Shown here piece after piece: positions 1 to 9,480 of a DNA stretch of 12,136 bases. Made by a program: the position numbers and the translations under genes. The notes beneath the pieces are model-generated. The model was not told the origin of the DNA. It was given only the letters and a program-made list of their open reading frames with translations, and searched no databases. The DNA lies in assembly GCA_004325065.1 (NCBI GenBank), contig PITI01000457.1:1-12136 (forward strand), read 5' to 3'. Origin of the DNA: Hamiltosporidium magnivora. Its lineage: Eukaryota > Microsporidia > Dubosqiidae. Numbering within the stretch: the first letter of the stretch is position 1; the number at the start of each line of letters is the position of its first letter.

Positions 1-690
1 TTACATGCTGTCCGAGTAAGTGGCGTTAGGCTTTTACATAAGTCATTATGAGGGAGATACATACTATGGCTTATATATTGCTTTGGATGTATTTGTAGAG
101 ACAATTTATGTTGAATACTATAATGAGTAGTGCCAGGAAAGATGGTGAAATTTTAAAGAGATAATCGTTTTCTAAATTTTTAAAAAATAATTTCAGAGTA
201 TCTAAGTTTAAAAACTAATCCGAGAGATTTTGTATGGAATAAAAGGTTTTACAAAAAAGACTTGACATGATCTAAAACAACAGAATATGTTTTAACCATT
301 TTTATAATAATTCTGTTTTCACAGTTACAGCCATTTTAATCAACCAAATTATTAAAGTAAAAAACAGTGAAGGTAACATATTAAGTGTTCAGAGGCTTAA
401 TAAAACGCGTGTGATTTAACTTTGTTTTCATTTCTTTATTTTTTTTGCATTTTTTACTTTTTAAATGTTAATAGACATGATTTTACCTAAATTCTATGAC
501 AAATATGTGAACCGCTTAGGTTTATGTGTTTTTTTGTGTAAAAACTCTATTAAATTTACACGAACCCAATCTCTTTTTAATGTCTCGAGGTACAAAAGTG
601 GACGAGTAGGAATATCCGAACGTATAAGATATAGCGATTTATGAAGGATTTAAAAAAATATTACATATAAAGAAAGTTTATAAAAATAAC
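1..690. other. AT-rich stretch, no intact gene
   Basis: No open frame of useful length with a start codon was found here. The first 165 bases are less AT-rich than the rest. In frame 2 they read as an acidic, coding-like string (HYEGDTYYGLYIALDVF, then VETIYVEYYNE) ending in TAG, so the window may start inside a decayed gene that runs off the left edge. Between about 170 and 690 frame 1 shows short coding-like pieces such as NPRDFVWNKRFYKKDL near 217, interrupted by many stops. This could be an upstream part of the 691-1449 remnant or chance in AT-rich DNA. No product is recognised. Confidence 0.3.
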
Positions 691-1449
691 ATGAATTCCA
701 CTTGAAATGGAATTTTTATTACATTGTGTTGTTTACTTTCACAAACAGATATAAATTTGATGTACAGAATTAATTAAGAATCATTAATTTGAGAAATTCA
801 AAAAAATAAGCATGCAGAAATAAAAATGTATATCAGTTTTTATTCTGATGCCTAAATTCGTAACAATAGTACTGATATAATGATTTTAGATGTTTAAAAA
901 AACATAACATTTATTCAGGTAGATATGTCTTTCCAAGACATATTTTAATTCGTTGATTTTGAAAAATCAGGAAGTATGACTTATAACCACAGTTTAGATG
1001 TTTTTTTGTTAAATCTGTTCGTAGAATATTTTATACGATAGCCAGAATTAGCATTACGACGGAACGCTTTATCATTTATATAAAACCACTGTAAATATTC
1101 CTGAATTAAAAGCATATGTTCAGACAAAGATGCTAAAAATTTGATTGAAACAATCATTGATTGACAAATAGGACTTTATTCAGACCAAATGCGAAAATTT
1201 ACGGCATGGTTATTTATCCAGTGCTATAGAAATCCTCAGGATGCTCGATGAACTGATATCTTCTTTAAGATCATTCGTTAATCAAAAATGTTGTCAAACA
1301 AGTATAAATTAAGAGATTAGTATAACCTGTTTAGCTTAGCTACTTTAGAAGAACAAAAAATTACCAAAAATGAAGAGTCAGTTTTAAGAGATAAAATAAA
1401 GTCTACAAGAGGCAGTAAATTTATAAAACAAGGCGTAGATTATTTATAA
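691..1449 (+). pseudogene. Decayed coding-like frame, unrecognised, possible secreted protein
   Basis: From the ATG at 691 to TAA TAA at 1447, frame 1 can be followed for about 253 codons without a frame change, but it is broken by 13 in-frame stops (703, 775, 790, 853, 895, 946, 1039, 1081, 1102, 1162, 1249, 1279, 1318). After the ATG there is a hydrophobic run (GIFITLCCLLS) that could be a signal peptide. The last 42 codons are open and have a normal charged composition (LATLEEQKITKNEESVL, ending KFIKQGVDYL). In DNA this AT-rich about 22 stops would be expected by chance, so stops are only moderately depleted. Frame 2 is also fairly open at 1058-1310, so the true frame there is uncertain. 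No family is recognised. It may be an old pseudogene of the same kind as 2199-2974, or partly chance. Confidence 0.35.
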
Positions 1450-2198
1450 TAAAAAATTAGCGTATATAATCTCACAGTTAAATTTTTATTTTATTTAAAT
1501 ATTTTTGAAAAATCTGATCTTAGGTTTATATTTATAATATTTGAATAGAAAAAAAAATATTTTCTAAATAAACGTAGTATAATATTCTACCTTCCGTGTC
1601 AAAAACCTTGCAACGCTGTAAAAAATTAACATTATTTCAGGATAAAGCTTGAATCTCTGCAAATTATAAATTTTCCATTACTTTTTTCTATCAGAATATA
1701 ATTTATATATTCTCGTTTTGGTAAATATTTTTACTAAAAAATTATGTGATTTTTTATTTTTATTCTATTCTGTTCTTCATGTTTTTATACTCTCATTTCA
1801 GTTTTCTTTGGTATTATTATATGTTGAATAACATAAATTAAGATAAACGGATCTCAATTAAAACTATAAAAAATATAAAAATTTCTTAAAGCGTTTAAGC
1901 TAAGCCAATTTACATTACTTGGGCCTTATTATTTTTTTTATAAACTTTTTCTATTTCTAGATTAAAATATAAAATACAGCTGTACAATAAAACATTAAAA
2001 ACCTCGAAGTAAGATGTAAAAATAGGAATGGATAGAAACCAAATTAATATCAAAAGTAATCTGTTTTATTGGATATTTATATTTTAAAACTCAATTTTTC
2101 TCTTTTTTGTTTTTTTTTTCATTTGTATATTTTATTTTTTTGATCCATTTTTGGTTTAAAATTTTGAGTTTCTATTAAAATACTTTATTTCGCGCGCA
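1450..2198. other. AT-rich spacer, nothing firm
   Basis: The stretch contains long T and A runs and no gene with a start codon. About 1670-1835 is T-rich and stays open for about 54 codons in one frame with a hydrophobic translation. T-rich DNA gives such reading easily, so it is not called a gene. No RNA gene or strong repeat was seen. Confidence 0.5.
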
Positions 2199-2974
2199 AT
2201 GGTCATTTTTTGTGGAACGGTTATTTTTCTTCAAACACTATATTCTTTAGAAGTTGAGATAATTTGCTAGATTCTACGTAAGGCCGGGAATAAAACTCAG
2301 CGAAATAAATGGAGTTCGTTTAAAAATATGACAATAATTATAGATTTGATTTTGAAGACACCCAAAACTGTATAATTAGCAAGTTTTTCTATTTTATATA
2401 TGCCAACACTCGTCTAAATTGGTCTTTTTAAGAATTGTGAATTGAAGATCATAGAGACTCGTGTTAATGACAAATATAAAATAGAAAACTGCGAACATAA
2501 AATAAAAACTTTTGATTTTGCTTGATTATTGTAAATCCAAACCCCATAACAAAAGCCTTGTTTGCTATTGGTTAAACTTATCATTATATTTAGTCTTAAA
2601 GATATTTCTTTTATCTAATATTCTTAGATGCATATTTAGCTATGTTTAATATGTTTGGAGAAAATTATACAAATATTCAAGTAAACAATATACAAGCATT
2701 TCCAAAAGAACAGTTTGAATTTTGATGTTTCCCCTTTTATTGTTTGTAAACTGATGGATTGTAGTAAGTACTTAACTTTAAACCACCAACCATTTAAAGA
2801 GAAATATCTAAAATCTCCTATATTCAATTGGGAGAAGCTTTTAATGCCCGAATTTTTGTTAAACCAGTTGAAAAACAGCTAACGAAAAAGATATTACATT
2901 TTAGGTATGAAAAGATAGCGATGTACATCAAAAATATAAAAATATTAAAAATAGTTTATTCTATCCTTTTCTAA
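2199..2974 (+). pseudogene. Decayed gene with signal-peptide-like start, LRR-like style
   Basis: An ATG at 2199 begins a frame that reads MVIFCGTVIFLQTLYSLEV, which looks like a signal peptide. The same frame 3 can be followed to 2882 through in-frame stops at 2268, 2373, 2415, 2523, 2532, 2547, 2616, 2625, 2637 and 2682. The best part is the 65-codon open run 2685-2879 (for example LMDCSKYLTLNHQPFKEKYL and FNWEKLLMPEFLLNQLKNS). At the TAA at 2880 the reading moves to frame 2 and stays open (TKKILHFRYEKIAMYIKNIK) to a TAA at 2972. The spaced Leu/Ile pattern and the secretion-type N terminus resemble the larger remnant at 5655-7837. The protein would have been about 258 aa. No function can be assigned. 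A minus-strand open frame at 2636-2827 is taken to be the antisense shadow. Stops are depleted to about half of chance, so the call is probable, not certain. Confidence 0.42.
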
Positions 2975-3236
2975 TTGATATAAAACCAAAATAAAAAATG
3001 TAATTCCTATATTGAAACATATATGATATACAAACAGCTAGTTTTGCAAACTGTTCATATAATCTAATAAATACATCATAGGATTCGCTTCAAATATATA
3101 AATAAACAGTAGAGATAACTCATTGGTCTATATGACACAATGTATAAACATATTATATCGTAAAGTACGCGAAATCAATAGAGCATAACAATAATTCTAA
3201 TGAGATAATTACTAAATCCTTCAATATTTAGGATGT
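2975..3236. other. AT-rich spacer
   Basis: No frame with convincing coding character was found. The stretch separates a plus-strand remnant on the left from a minus-strand coding-like remnant on the right. Confidence 0.4.
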
Positions 3237-3600
3237 TCAATTAGAAATTGAATTCGTATAACACAAAGGCATTTGGTATGAATCAAAATAAAACACTTCA
3301 ATACTTCTAAAATAATATTTGTGGTCATCTGAACTCTTAAATTGACCGTTCTTTTTTGATATTAAACTTCGTTTTGAACTATTTTGCAGTTTCTGAATAT
3401 CATAATGTAGTATAATTTTGCGCAAATTGGCTCCCGGAACATAACAAGATGCGTATGTTTTTCATAAATAGAATTAAAATGTGTTGATGGCGACACACAA
3501 TTGAATATAATTAGATTTTAAGTGCTTTTTTAAAAATTTCGTTCCAAACCTCAATTTTTTTTATCGAATCGAAGTATTTATTTCTGAAAGTTTTACTTGA
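3237..3600 (-). pseudogene. Degraded coding-like region, unrecognised
   Basis: On the minus strand, 3425-3237 is open for 62 codons with balanced composition (NSSKRSLISKKNGQFKSSDD, then HKYYFRSIEVFYFDSYQMPL). A second minus frame is open over nearly the same bases (MFREPICAKLYYIMIFRNC, then ILEVLKCFILIHTKCL). Further upstream on the same strand, about 3590-3430, a third reading gives FDSIKKIEVWNEIFKKALKI followed by a stop. This patchwork of frames fits an old frameshifted gene on the minus strand, but which frame was coding in each part is unclear. No domain is recognised. It lies between the 2199-2974 remnant and the retroelement fragment. The left and right limits are approximate. Confidence 0.28.
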
Positions 3601-3780
3601 AATATAAGTATAATGTTTTTTTCATTTATAAAAATAATAATTGTAAAATCCTGCAAGTTAGATGTTGATATAGAACTGGGTTAATGTCATAAAAACAGAA
3701 ATAACTTATGCCACTGTTTTAAAAAGATGTGATATTTTTCGATAAAAATATTATTTAGTAAATGCTGCAAAATATTTTAT

Positions 3781-3828
3781 ACTCTGTTTATTTTATACTC
3801 TGTTTATTTTATATTCTCTTTATTTTAT
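3781..3828. repeat. 16-bp tandem repeat, 3 copies
   Basis: The unit ACTCTGTTTATTTTAT occurs exactly at 3781-3796 and 3797-3812. A third copy at 3813-3828 differs at three positions (ATTCTCTTTATTTTAT). The array ends 3 bases before the first recognisable codon of the reverse-transcriptase fragment, so it may lie at or near the 5' truncation point of that insertion. Confidence 0.9.
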
Positions 3829-3830
3829 AT

Positions 3831-4539
3831 TTAAAGATTATTAGGATAAATAAAACCAAAACGAAAGCAATGATTATATTTAAGAAGTACACATAGCACT
3901 CAATTGGATTAGACGAAGTCTTTTTAAAACAAGTAGAAGAGTTTAAATACCTTGGAACAACTCTGAGAATCGATGGAAGACCTGATAAAGATCTTAACGC
4001 CAGAATATCAGCCACCGGAAGACCATATGGAGCAATTAGTAAAGCTTTTTAGGTAAGAAAGTAATATCTACTAAAACCAAGATGGCTTTATACTCCTCAA
4101 TTTATGTTCCTACTTTTACATATGGTTGGGAATCATAGGCACTCTCATTAAGCAGGTGTAGCAAAATACAAGCTACTGAAATAGTATTTCTAAGGCGTAA
4201 ATTAGGGGAAAAATATAGAGACCTAATCAGAAATTAGACAATTGTGCAGTGTCTCCAAACGAATCATTATCAGAGAAAATAGATAAACAAAAATTGCCTT
4301 GGTACGAAAATATTAGCAGAATTGAAAATGAATGAATTTTTAAACGAACATATGAAGCAAGATGCGAGGGAAAATGACTAAGAGGGAGACAAGGGCTTAA
4401 ATTCTTTGACTCATCGGAACTGGCCTTCCAGGAAAAATAAATAGACTCGGAAAATGCTAAGGCATTGACCAGCGACAGGATATGTTCGCGTTCAATTTGT
4501 GTATCATTGACACCCAGATGTACAAGAGTACTTGAATAA
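3831..4539 (+). mobile_element. Decayed non-LTR retrotransposon, 3' end of the reverse-transcriptase ORF
   Basis: This is the C-terminal part of a LINE-type reverse transcriptase of the kind annotated in arthropods as endonuclease-reverse transcriptase. Visible blocks in order are INKTKTKAMIIFK at 3846; VEEFKYLGTTL followed by DGRPDKDLNARIS at about 3930-4010; then, after TAG 4050 and a shift to frame 2, STKTKMALYSSIYVPTFTYG and KIQATEIVFLRRKLG at 4067-4205. In frame 1 from 4273 come EKIDKQKLPWYENISRIENE (the family's QLRWFGH block, degraded) and KRTYEARCEGKMTKRETR. A frame-1 tail, NAKALTSDR to a TAA at 4537, probably closes the ORF. At least two frameshifts and several stops (3894, 4050, 4127, 4223 and others) show it is dead. 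The catalytic domain and endonuclease are missing, so the copy is 5'-truncated, as is usual for LINEs. The minus-strand frame over 3809-4015 is its antisense. A host or arthropod origin is possible but not shown here. Confidence 0.85.
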
Positions 4540-4912
4540 ATAAGTAATTATTTTATACTTATGATTATTGTACCCAAATCTGAAAATAAAATAGAGAATC
4601 AATAAAGTGCATTCAAATTATTTTACATATAATAACTTAACACTATAATAAATTATCAAATTGAGTATAAAAAAATTTTATATAAATATAAGTAATGTAG
4701 GATATAATTAATTCTTTTACAATTTTAAATGATTCTATACAATTGAAAGATCTAAGTTCTATCGCAAAATTTGTATAAGTTACAGACAAAAAACAAAACA
4801 TATAATTTCTAACGGCACCCAAAACAATAATATATTTACAATATGATTCGATAAATTAAAAAGGCTTTTTATATAGAGATTTAGACGGAATAATTAAAAC
4901 AAAATATTTTTA
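4540..4912. other. AT-rich spacer downstream of the LINE fragment
   Basis: No gene is seen. If the retroelement had a 3' untranslated tail it lies just after 4539, but I see no clear poly-A or microsatellite tail and no target-site duplication. Confidence 0.45.
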
Positions 4913-5640
4913 TTAAAAAATTACGTTGCTGAAATATAAAGCATCTATAAATAGAGTTTCAATCATTGAAAAAATATTTTTGTTTACAATTGTTATGTGA
5001 ATATGAAAAGTAAAATAATGGTTTTGATTTAAAACAACATTTATTTGTTTGTAAGAAAAATAATTTTTTAGTCTTTTAAAAACATCATAGAACAAATAAT
5101 TATCTTAATTTTTCTTTAATTAGCACCATAATGGTAAATATGATATATGAAAGGTTTATTTTTTTTAAAGAATCTAGAACGATGAAACAATCAACCAATA
5201 ATGTTTCCATTGTTTTAAAAAATATATGTATTTTAATAGAAATCTTAAAGATTAGAAACTATTGATTAAAATGAACAGTATAACTGTTTTTTTGAAAATC
5301 AGAGCTTAATTTCGAGTTGTGATACTCTTCATCATTTAAATTAAATGTGGTGTGATTTTTAGAATTCGAGCTAAAAATTAATCAATGTCAAAATCTTCCT
5401 AAACAGTTTATCCTGATTATACATATAGCATTTATGATTTGATTCTTTCTAAGAAAGATTTGACAAAATATAGAGCCAATCTATAACTTCTTTTATATTA
5501 AATCGTATTGATTGTCTAAATTATGTTCTAATAATATTTAAAATCTATTAGAATGTTCATAAATATTTATTATTTCGGCGAACTAGAAATCGAATATGGT
5601 TTAAAATAGCAAATTAATTTCAATGTATAAATATTAGAAC
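4913..5640 (-). pseudogene. Decayed minus-strand gene, LRR-like style, unrecognised
   Basis: Three minus-strand segments chain in order. Segment one, 5520-5371, reads RQSIRFNIKEVIDWLYILSN, TAG at 5451, then NHKCYMYNQDKLFRKILTLI. Segment two, about 5390-5105 in another frame, reads NHTTFNLNDEEYHNSKLSSD, TAG at 5261, then TMETLLVDCFIVLDSLKK and IMVLIKEKLR. Segment three, 5104-4913 in the third frame, contains YDVFKRLKNYFSYKQINVVL and ENSF-type Ile/Phe-rich strings such as NIFSMIETLFIDALYFSNVI, ending in TAA. The junctions need two frameshifts. Weaker coding-like reading continues from 5520 towards 5640. The 60-codon open frame at 4913-5095 begins with TTG and is only the last part. The composition resembles the plus-strand gene 5655-7837, whose 5' end is close by, so the two would have been divergent. 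Function unknown. Confidence 0.5.
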
Positions 5641-5654
5641 TCTTTCTAAAATTC

Positions 5655-7837
5655 ATGAAAAATATACAGTGTCTTTCTTTCTTTCTTTCTTTCTTAAATT
5701 CATTATACTATTACTTAAGTTTTTTTGCTTTGATTTATACGGGGTTTTCCTGTGAAAGGAAAGTGGTATTCAATATTGTAAATACAAATGTTGAACAAAC
5801 TTGTGATTTTAAGATCCTTAGTTCGAAACGCAAGTGTATGTGTCAATTCAAAAGAAATTTGTTTATTGAAACAACAAAAAAATATTATTTTCGTAAATTA
5901 TTTGCCAGAAACGAAAATATGAAATACGATAGATACATTATAGAAGCCATCAATAATTTCGGTCTAAAATTTGAATATTTGATACTTTTGAAAAATTTAA
6001 TGATAAAAATTCAACTATTGAAATATTTATATGTGATCATATAAAGAAAGCTGAATTCATAACTTTTTACGAGTTTCTGACTTCTTATTATTTGCCAGAT
6101 TTTAGTGTAACAACAGAAAATTTTTAGAGATTCTTGTATTTTTTAGAATATTTAAGAGTAAAACATCATGGAAATCTAAGAAAATTTCTAGGAATGATTT
6201 GGTTTTCAATCGCAAAATCTAAAGATTTAGAAAATTTAGATATCAAAAAAGTTTCATTTCATTTTCGAAAGCAAGAAATATTTTCACATGAGTTTTACCA
6301 AATATTATCCAAAGAATATTTCGGAAGAATTATACCACAAATTAAGAAAAATTATATAGTTTGTCCCAAAGGAAAAATTGTTTAAATATCCAAAAGAGTT
6401 TGATTTGTTGTAAATAATGATAAAAGCCATTATATGCATTTCGAATTTGAATTTCTTTCCTTAATTTACAATAGGATAGCTATCAATGAGAGAAGCAAAA
6501 ATTCATTTATTTTGTTTATGAATACATTAGATCTGAAGTATTTATATAACATGATTATAGGATGGGAAAATTCAAAAGGTTTTTGTTTTATTTTAGATAA
6601 TTTAAAAAAGAAAATTGACGAAATTGTATTTTATATAGCTATATATTCGATGACGTGGTTCTATCTCTAAATAAAAATCCAAATTTTATATTTTAAAAAG
6701 GATTATTTTTTTAGATTGTCGTATAAAAATAAATTTTAAATTTTCAGAGCGTTTGAGCAAAGCAGTGAAATTTATATTCTGCGATAATAGATTTTTATTT
6801 AAACAATATCATCAAATCAAAGATATTACGATTATTGATAAAATCAAAACAGTTACAAGCATTAAATGAATGTAAAACAAGAAGGAAAGATCGTCTGTAA
6901 TTGACAATTAGGAAAATAATTCCATATTTTGAGAAACAATTCAGAGAAACTCTTAATTTATATTATAATCTATTTATTGTTAATTTGATTGGTAAAACGG
7001 CTGAGGTTTTTATAAATCTAGATTTAAAATATAAACTATGGGAAATTGAGTGTTTGATAGGATATAATATTGATTTTTATAATTGTTCAATTACTTTCAA
7101 AGAATTAGATTTGAAACTGTTTACAACTAAGAATATTACGAAGGAAAATAAAATTGGTAAAATTGTTATCAGAAATTCCAAAGTTTATTCTGATTTTTTG
7201 AAAGACATTTTTGCCATCAATGAACTTAAAATCTTCAATGTTATGACTCTAATATAATTTTTGACAAAAAAACTGAATTAGAAAACGAATCTATAAAATA
7301 TTTTTCTTTCGAAGCCAAAAGAAATCAATATTATAAACTCTTTTATGAATTACAAAATAAGATGAAACTCTTGAAAGAAAAAAAGTTGGTTTTCACCAAT
7401 AAAGATAAGTCTTCCTCATTTGTACCAAAGAATTTGGTTAGTACGAAATTATATCTTTAGAAAATTTCTCTAATGAAAATCTTTATTCACAAAGCTGAAA
7501 TAAAATTGCTTTCTGGATCACCAGGTAAAGAATTCAAATTAATAGCAAAGTCTGAACCAGGTTTCTTGAAATTGTTATTTTCCAAAAACAAGTATCGAAA
7601 GGTGGGAAATATGGATTTATCTTTGTTATCTATTGATGAAAGAGACAGTAAGGTATTAAGTAGGTTTTCATATTTAAAGAAATTACATTTTGCCCGAAAA
7701 AATGTAAAAAAATGTCATTATCAGGATTGTTTTGTAATTCTAAAGAATATATTATTCAAACATTAGAATTTTGGGAGGTATGTATTCAAAGATCTGATTT
7801 AGAATTCATATTGAATAGAAACAACTTACATTTTTAA
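5655..7837 (+). pseudogene. Broken gene for a secreted LRR-like protein of about 725 codons
   Basis: Six consecutive open segments chain in order on one strand. Frame 3, 5655-6044: a signal-peptide-like N terminus (FFLSFLNSLYYYLSFFALIY) then a Cys-containing region. Frame 2, about 5981-6670: stops at 6125, 6383 and 6401. Frame 3, 6693-6866: FKFSERLSKAVKFIFCDNRF. Frame 1, 6868-7257: stop at 6898. Frame 3, about 7250-7764: stop at 7458. Frame 2, about 7712-7837: LEFWEVCIQRSDLEFILNR, terminal TAA. That needs at least five frameshifts; one falls in an A7 run near 7705-7712. Segments such as SKDLENLDIKKVSFHF, FLKDIFAINELKIFNVMTL and FSYLKKLHFARKNVKK show the LxxLxΦ spacing of leucine-rich repeats, but no textbook LRR is exact. 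Large secreted LRR-like families are known in some microsporidia; membership is inference. The start was chosen because this ATG gives the hydrophobic leader. Five separate open frames of 78-129 codons on one strand make chance very unlikely. Confidence 0.78.
5672..5695 (+). repeat. (TTTC) tetranucleotide microsatellite in the leader
   Basis: Six tandem TCTT units lie 17 bases after the ATG at 5655, inside the segment that would encode the signal peptide. The unit length is not a multiple of three, so each unit gained or lost would change the reading frame. In the present frame it encodes alternating Leu, Ser and Phe. Confidence 0.92.
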
Positions 7838-8218
7838 CGTTTTATTTTTGTAATATTCCAGGTAAAATTTCTTATACACAAAATTTTCGGTTATAAACAA
7901 ACTATAAATTCGAATTTCGGCTTCTAAAAAAATTTTGAACAGTAAACTTTTAAAAAATCTTAAAGAAGTATTTTCGTAAAACAATTTAAAATTAAGTGAT
8001 TGTTGATACATAGGATTTTTAAATAAAACTGTTCGACTTTTAACACTAAAAATACGCTCTATGTATTAAAATGGAAATTCTTCATAATTCTTTTATAATG
8101 GCAAAGTATATGATTAAATTGAAGCATTTTTAGTTTAAATCAGTATCTTTGTTGTAAAAATATATAAATTTGTCAAAATAATTAGAAAAGTAGTAGAACA
8201 AAAGTATTCATTTAATCT
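7826..8218 (-). pseudogene. Decayed minus-strand gene remnant, LRR-like style
   Basis: One minus-strand frame runs 131 codons from 8218 to a TAA at 7826-7828 with only four internal stops and no frame change. Its last 61 codons, from an ATG at 8011, are open (SLNFKLFYENTSLRFFKSLL, then EAEIRIYSLFITENFVYKKF). The upstream part reads RLNEYFCSTTFLIILTNLYI, then stops, then YIERIFSVKSRTVLFKN. The composition, rich in Phe, Leu, Ile, Lys and Tyr with regular spacing, matches the neighbouring remnants. Its 3' end overlaps the 3' end of the 5655-7837 pseudogene by 12 bases, so the two were convergent. The 61-codon piece could in principle be a tiny live ORF, but the in-frame coding-like extension upstream argues for a broken gene. 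No function is assigned. Confidence 0.5.
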
Positions 8219-8393
8219 TTTTTAATAATACTATATTGGCTATCAAAATGATTTTGATTCGCCCAAGCAATATGAAATAAAACAAAAAAGTCGGTTTATT
8301 CTCCTTTTTAAAACACAAATAATATATTATATTGATTAAAAAAACATATAAAGTTTTGGTTTTCTATTTATTTAAATCACATTTACTGTTTTC

Positions 8394-9360
8394 ATGGATT
8401 TTTTGTAGGAAATAATCTAAATCCTGAAAAATTATAGCTTATCAAACTATTAAATAAAACATATATTTTAAAAAAAAGATTAAACATATTTTAATGTGCA
8501 ATCTTTAAATTTAAAAGAATAGATAAATCTTCCTTTAAAATTTTTTTCGTTTCCATCAAATCTCGGTCCAATAAATGTCTACCTAGCTAAAAAAATATTT
8601 GATGTACAGGAAATGTTTTTTCTTTACTTCATATACTTTTTTTAAGATTTCAATTAAGGATTTATTCTTACAAATTTTAACCAAAAAATATAGAAAGATC
8701 TATATTGTTAAAAATAACGAAATTTATTTAAAAACCACTAATTTAACTAAAGATGTTGAAATTCTCCTGCTATAATAGCTAAATCCTAAAAAATATCAAA
8801 TGACGTTTACTAAACTCCAAGATCGTTGTAAAAATTTTACCCAGAGAGATTAAATTCTTTTATCAAATACATTCTGTTATTGCGTGTTTAAAATTTTAGA
8901 TAAAACGCACAATAATAGCAGGACTCCTAAAAAATGACTGATTTGTCATGATAAAATTTACATAGAAATATGTCTTGATACGCATGCATATATAACACAA
9001 AAAATAAAATCTCTTTTTAAAAGTTTAATAATATTTCCTTGCAATGCTTTCCAGAAAATATACTTTCTACCGCCAAAACAGAATATTTGAGAAGGTAAAG
9101 AATGTTTAATATAAAATGAGACAGAACAAACGAAAAAGTTGCTTTTGATAAGAAAATAAATATATCATGGTGCTATTTATAGATTAATGTATATTTCTAT
9201 ATTTAGTAATTATAACTATATTCGTATATTTGACCTATTCACCTGTATTTAGAGGTACTGAATATAAAAATTCAAACTTCAAAATATATTTAAAGACATA
9301 ATAAATATAATAATCACAATCTACAAAAAAGAAACACTTGTTCCACAGATTGCATAGAAA
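8394..9360 (+). pseudogene. Decayed gene, one frameshift and many stops, unrecognised
   Basis: Frame 3 from an ATG at 8394 is stop-rich to about 8499, then reads LKE, TAG at 8520, INLPLKFFSFPSNLGPINVY and LAKKIFDVQEMFFLYFIYFF up to TAA 8643. At the T-run there the reading moves to frame 1 (KISIKDLFLQILTKKYRKIY, then NNEIYLKTTNLTKDVEILLL). It stays in frame 1 for 239 codons to TAG 9358, with stops only at 8773, 8776, 8851, 8935, 9088, 9112, 9157, 9250, 9256 and 9262. The run 8938-9087 is open for 50 codons (HDKIYIEICLDTHAYITQ, then FKSLIIFPCNAFQKIYFLPP). Several cysteines occur (CKNF, CYCVF, CHDK, ICLD, PCNA). About 21 stops would be expected by chance in frame 1, so depletion plus the clean frame join at a homopolymer supports a real old gene. 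I recognise no family. Confidence 0.5.
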
Positions 9361-9480
9361 AATAATAAATAGTTTTATTAATATAACAATTTTTCTTGTT
9401 TTTAATATAAATTTAAAATATCATTAATCAGTATTTATATTTAATTTCCTAGTTATATCTTCTATTTGAATTAAAATAAA
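9361..9480. other. Short AT-rich spacer before the 82-bp array
   Basis: No coding or structural feature is seen between the last decayed gene and the tandem array. Confidence 0.4.

Noticed and set aside
1670..1835. 54-codon hydrophobic open stretch
   Set aside because: T-rich DNA produces long hydrophobic open readings. There is no start codon and a second frame is equally open.
2636..2827. 63-codon minus-strand open frame
   Set aside because: The plus strand over the same bases gives a longer coding-like run that joins flanking segments, so the minus frame is taken as a shadow.
3809..4015. 68-codon minus-strand open frame
   Set aside because: It is antisense to the reverse-transcriptase fragment, whose plus-strand translation has the recognisable motifs.
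8020..8045. GTTCGA-like sequence that might be a tRNA T-arm
   Set aside because: No acceptor stem, anticodon arm or D-arm could be found around it, and none elsewhere in the window.
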